This document shows positions 61,877-64,000 of a stretch of 64,000 bases of DNA, piece by piece. This DNA comes from an uncultured Pelagibacteraceae bacterium (GTDB taxonomy: Bacteria > Pseudomonadota > Alphaproteobacteria > Pelagibacterales > Pelagibacteraceae). The translations under genes and the position numbers were made by a program. Location: NCBI GenBank assembly GCA_902586025.1, contig CACIFV010000002.1, positions 1 to 64,000 on the forward strand, given 5' to 3'. The stretch's first letter is position 1. The number at the start of each line of letters is the position of its first letter. The notes beneath the pieces are model-generated. The model did no database searches, was not told the origin of the DNA, and saw nothing but the letters and a program-made list of their open reading frames with translations.

Positions 61877-63054
61877 TATGCAACAAGAAACTCTTTATTT
61901 GTCTCTTTGTCATACATCGTCATTATTGGATCATCACAAACTTCGTAAATACTATCAGAATAATATCCATTAAATTGAGTTCTAAACGTCAAACCGTATG
62001 CTCCTAATTGACCTAGTTCAATGTAATCACCTTCTTTAATATTATTAGGTAGAATGAAAGGTCCCTTCATATAATCCATGCTATCACATGTTGGTCCATA
62101 AAAATCAAATGAAGTCAATTTTTTTGAAATAATTCTTCCACTTGTAATTATTCTCGATGGATAAACTATATTAGGCACTCCTGCATCAAATAAAGTTCCG
62201 TATGTTCCATCATTAATATATAGCTTTTGTTTTTTCCTCAAGTTTACTCTCACAATTGTTGAACCACTTTCCGCTACAATTGCCCGACCTGGTTCACATA
62301 TAATTTCTGGTTGTTCTTCTAATTTTAAATTATTTAATGAATTTTTTATTTCCTCAAAATAGGAGTCTAATGATTGAGGAACTAGGTCTGGATAGATTGT
62401 TGGAAATCCTCCACCTATATTTATAACATCTGGAACTATTTTTGTTTTTTTTATTATATATTTAATTTCGTTAATCCCTTTTGAATAGGATATTGGATGC
62501 ATGCATTGCGAACCCACATGAAAACTTAATCCTATTTTTTTTGCATATTGTTTTGTTAATCTATAAAGCCCTATCGCTTCAGAAGTTTGTGCGCCAAATT
62601 TTTTAGATAAATCTATTTCTGCATGTTCATTAGAAACTGCAACTCTTACAAATAACTCCAAATCCTTAGCTTGATTAGTACTATTAAGAATTTTTATTAA
62701 TTCATCTTTTGTATCTATTGAAAAAGTCTTAATATTATATTTGAAATATGCTTCGTTTATACTTTCCTTGCTTTTTACAGTATGCATGTAGGAGCATTTT
62801 GCATCTGGACTAACATTTCTAATTGCCTCAACTTCTTTAATTGAAGCGATATCAAAATCATTAATTCCACTTTCCACGATAGTTTTCAATACTAATGGAT
62901 GTGGGTTAGTTTTAACTGCATATAGGATTTTGCCAGGAAATTTATTCTGAAAAAATTTAGAAGCTAAATTTATAGAATTTCTTCTAATACAATAAACTGG
63001 TTCTGTTGGTTTCAGTTGATTAACTAGTTTATCAACTGATTTAAATTTTTGCAT
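61876..63054 (-). CDS. PLP-dependent ornithine (or lysine/ornithine) decarboxylase, fold type III
   Basis: A 392-residue alanine-racemase-fold decarboxylase. Lys48 in LYAVKTNPHP binds PLP; FHVGSQ, GGGFPTIYPD (213-222), CEPGRAIVAESGS and GPTCDSMD with Cys323/Asp324 form the active site. The length and GPTCDSMD wording fit ornithine decarboxylases of alphaproteobacteria; arginine decarboxylase SpeA is far longer. A clean GGAG lies 6 nt before the ATG. First gene of a four-gene polyamine operon. Lysine as a second substrate cannot be excluded. Confidence 0.88.
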   Translation of the reverse strand: MQKFKSVDKLVNQLKPTEPVYCIRRNSINLASKFFQNKFPGKILYAVKTNPHPLVLKTIVESGINDFDIASIKEVEAIRNVSPDAKCSYMHTVKSKESINEAYFKYNIKTFSIDTKDELIKILNSTNQAKDLELFVRVAVSNEHAEIDLSKKFGAQTSEAIGLYRLTKQYAKKIGLSFHVGSQCMHPISYSKGINEIKYIIKKTKIVPDVINIGGGFPTIYPDLVPQSLDSYFEEIKNSLNNLKLEEQPEIICEPGRAIVAESGSTIVRVNLRKKQKLYINDGTYGTLFDAGVPNIVYPSRIITSGRIISKKLTSFDFYGPTCDSMDYMKGPFILPNNIKEGDYIELGQLGAYGLTFRTQFNGYYSDSIYEVCDDPIMTMYDKETNKEFLVA

Positions 63055-63060
63055 TTAAAG

Positions 63061-63132
63061 CTCCAAAAAAAAATTTAACAAAAAAAACCGGCATAACTGC
63101 TATGCAAGTTTATATAAAACGAGCATTTATGC
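63061..63132 (-). promoter_or_regulatory. Possible attenuator leader of the polyamine operon
   Basis: On the minus strand GCATA-GCAGT-TATGC (63105-63091) can form a hairpin followed by CGG and eight U (63087-63080), as in a weak terminator. Upstream, GCATAA (63132-63127) can pair instead with TTATGC (63096-63091), giving a mutually exclusive alternative. A GGAG ribosome-binding site (63064-63061) follows. Leader motifs before ornithine decarboxylase genes (speF motif) are known in alphaproteobacteria, but I cannot confirm that this is one. Confidence 0.4.
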
Positions 63133-63166
63133 AGAAAATGAGCCAATGTAAAGTAAAAATGTACCC

Positions 63167-63196
63167 TTGAAATAATTTAGAATGTTTCCATATAAG
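63167..63196 (+). promoter_or_regulatory. Candidate regA promoter giving a leaderless transcript
   Basis: TTGAAA (63167-63172) and TATAAG (63191-63196) are 18 bp apart. The -10 box ends 4 bp before the ATG at 63201, so transcription would begin at or near the start codon. No Shine-Dalgarno sequence is visible before this ATG, consistent with leaderless translation. Confidence 0.45.
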
Positions 63197-63200
63197 GCAC

Positions 63201-63764
63201 ATGCCAGAAGTAGAAGTATTAAAAAAAATAACAGAATTTGAGGATAAATCTCTACTTATAGTAGATGATGATAACCCTTTTAGAGAAAGACTAGCTCGAG
63301 CGATGGAAAAAAAGGGCTTTTCTGTTTCACAAGCAGAGGGTGTAAAAATTGGAATAGAGTCTGTGAAATCAAAGAAACCTGCTTTCGCAGTTGTTGACTT
63401 GAGACTTAACGATGGAAACGGACTAGAAGTTGTAAAAGAAATCCAGAAAAATAACTCAGAGAGCAGAATAGTGATGCTTACTGGTTATGGAAATATACCA
63501 ACTGCAGTAGCAGCTATTAAAGAGGGTGCAATTGATTATTTGGCTAAACCAGCAGATGCAGATGACGTAGAAAAGGCACTTTTAGCTGATCCAAATAAAA
63601 AAGCTGCTCCACCAGAAAATCCAATGTCCGCTGATAGAGTTAAATGGGAACATATTCACAGAGTCTTCGAATTATGTAATAGAAATGTATCTGAGACTGC
63701 AAGAAGACTTAAAATGCATCGAAGAACACTTCAAAGAATTCTATCAAAAAGATCTCCAAGGTAA
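63201..63764 (+). CDS. regA: RegA/PrrA/ActR-type response regulator
   Basis: A 187-residue two-component regulator. The receiver domain (15-125) has acidic residues Asp22-Asp24, the phospho-acceptor Asp66 in VVDLRLNDG, Thr94 and Lys117. The C terminus (about 145-185) is a Fis-type helix-turn-helix: SADRVKWEHIHRVFELCNR-type wording (DRVKWEHIHRVFELC) and VSETARRLKMHRRTLQRIL, nearly invariant in the RegA family, which controls redox and energy genes with sensor RegB. The sensor gene is not in the window. The ATG at 63201 is required because no other Met precedes the receiver core. Confidence 0.95.
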   Translation: MPEVEVLKKITEFEDKSLLIVDDDNPFRERLARAMEKKGFSVSQAEGVKIGIESVKSKKPAFAVVDLRLNDGNGLEVVKEIQKNNSESRIVMLTGYGNIPTAVAAIKEGAIDYLAKPADADDVEKALLADPNKKAAPPENPMSADRVKWEHIHRVFELCNRNVSETARRLKMHRRTLQRILSKRSPR

Positions 63765-63766
63765 TT

Positions 63767-64000
63767 CTAAATATATTTTCTAAGTTTAATAATTTTATTA
63801 ACTATAGCTGTTAGTAATAATATCTTAAATAATTCAGCATAAAGAAATGGGTAAACACCAAATTCTAATATTGGTTTATCCCAACCGATTAAATTTCCAA
63901 GCCACAAAATACCCAAAATATATATTACTGATGTTGCAATTATTATTTTTAAAAAATTTAATATATGGTTTTTATCGTATGTAAATATGCCTGCTATCAG
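63767..64000 (-). CDS. bioY: Biotin transporter BioY, C-terminal fragment
   Basis: An open frame from the right edge to a TAG at 63769-63767 gives the last 77 residues of a membrane protein. It has GILWLGNLIGWDKPILEFGVYPFLYAELFKI-type wording (seen as ILWLGNLIGWDKP and GVYPFLYAELFKILL), the conserved end of BioY: a WLa.fiGw segment, then GvxPFLxxDxxK followed by a last helix. BioY is the S component of an ECF-type biotin importer. The usual Asp of PFLPGD is Glu here. The gene is convergent with regA with a 2-bp gap; the N-terminal part lies outside the window. Confidence 0.8.
   Translation of the reverse strand: MIAGIFTYDKNHILNFLKIIIATSVIYILGILWLGNLIGWDKPILEFGVYPFLYAELFKILLLTAIVNKIIKLRKYI

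Overview
The window is a gene-dense, AT-rich piece of an alphaproteobacterial chromosome that looks like SAR11 (Candidatus Pelagibacter or a close relative). The basis is the dmdC-dmdB-dmdA DMSP demethylation cluster, an F1-only atpHAGDC operon, a class I lysyl-tRNA synthetase, a RegA/PrrA-type regulator, a structured leader before ffh, a SAM-II aptamer before metX, and extreme compaction. Assignment to SAR11 is inference from family knowledge; no database was searched. No rRNA, tRNA, mobile element, prophage or CRISPR array was seen.

Layout. 1-3138 (minus): start of a PanE/ApbA-like reductase, an acyl-CoA synthetase and a gamma-glutamyltransferase. 3169-6680 (plus): MFS and DMT transporters, an alpha/beta hydrolase and a secreted protein of unknown function. 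6673-8414 (minus): dapF-ftsY. 8464-14792 (plus): ffh leader RNA, ffh, rpsP, trmD, rplS, leuCDB. 14825-19389 (plus): dmdC, dmdB, dmdA. 19403-33780 (plus): asd, then sdhCDAB-mmsA-mdh-sucCDAB-lpd, which covers most of the oxidative TCA cycle. 33800-40643 (plus): priA and atpHAGDC. 40636-47141 (minus): rplU-rpmA-obgE-proB-proA-nadD-rsfS-ctpA-rppH. 47206-49639 (minus): SAM-II-controlled metX-metW-gloB. 49820-51788 (plus): hisC and a prephenate dehydrogenase. 51790-55344 (minus): trkH, AmpG-like permease, NlpC/P60 hydrolase. 55431-58905 (plus): lysS, pyrD, rpmB, YhhQ-type transporter. 58906-63054 (minus): polyamine operon made of a PLP decarboxylase, a deoxyhypusine-synthase-like enzyme, aguB and aguA. 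63201-63764 (plus): regA. 63767-64000 (minus): the 3' end of bioY.

How the parts fit. DmdA/B/C take DMSP to methylthioacryloyl-CoA, whose hydrolysis (enzyme not in this window) releases methanethiol. The SAM-II-regulated MetX makes O-acylhomoserine, the usual acceptor for reduced sulfur or methanethiol in methionine synthesis, so both halves of a sulfur-acquisition route lie in the window. The polyamine operon can make putrescine from ornithine or agmatine and probably condenses it further with the deoxyhypusine-synthase homologue.

The most useful non-coding signals are the pseudoknotted ffh leader, the SAM-II aptamer with its promoter and downstream U8 tract, a possible attenuator before the polyamine operon, and the convergent junctions. 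All five convergent gene pairs end within 2 bp of each other or overlap, and two of them share one 8-bp palindrome that supplies both stop codons. There is no gene-free stretch longer than 300 bases.
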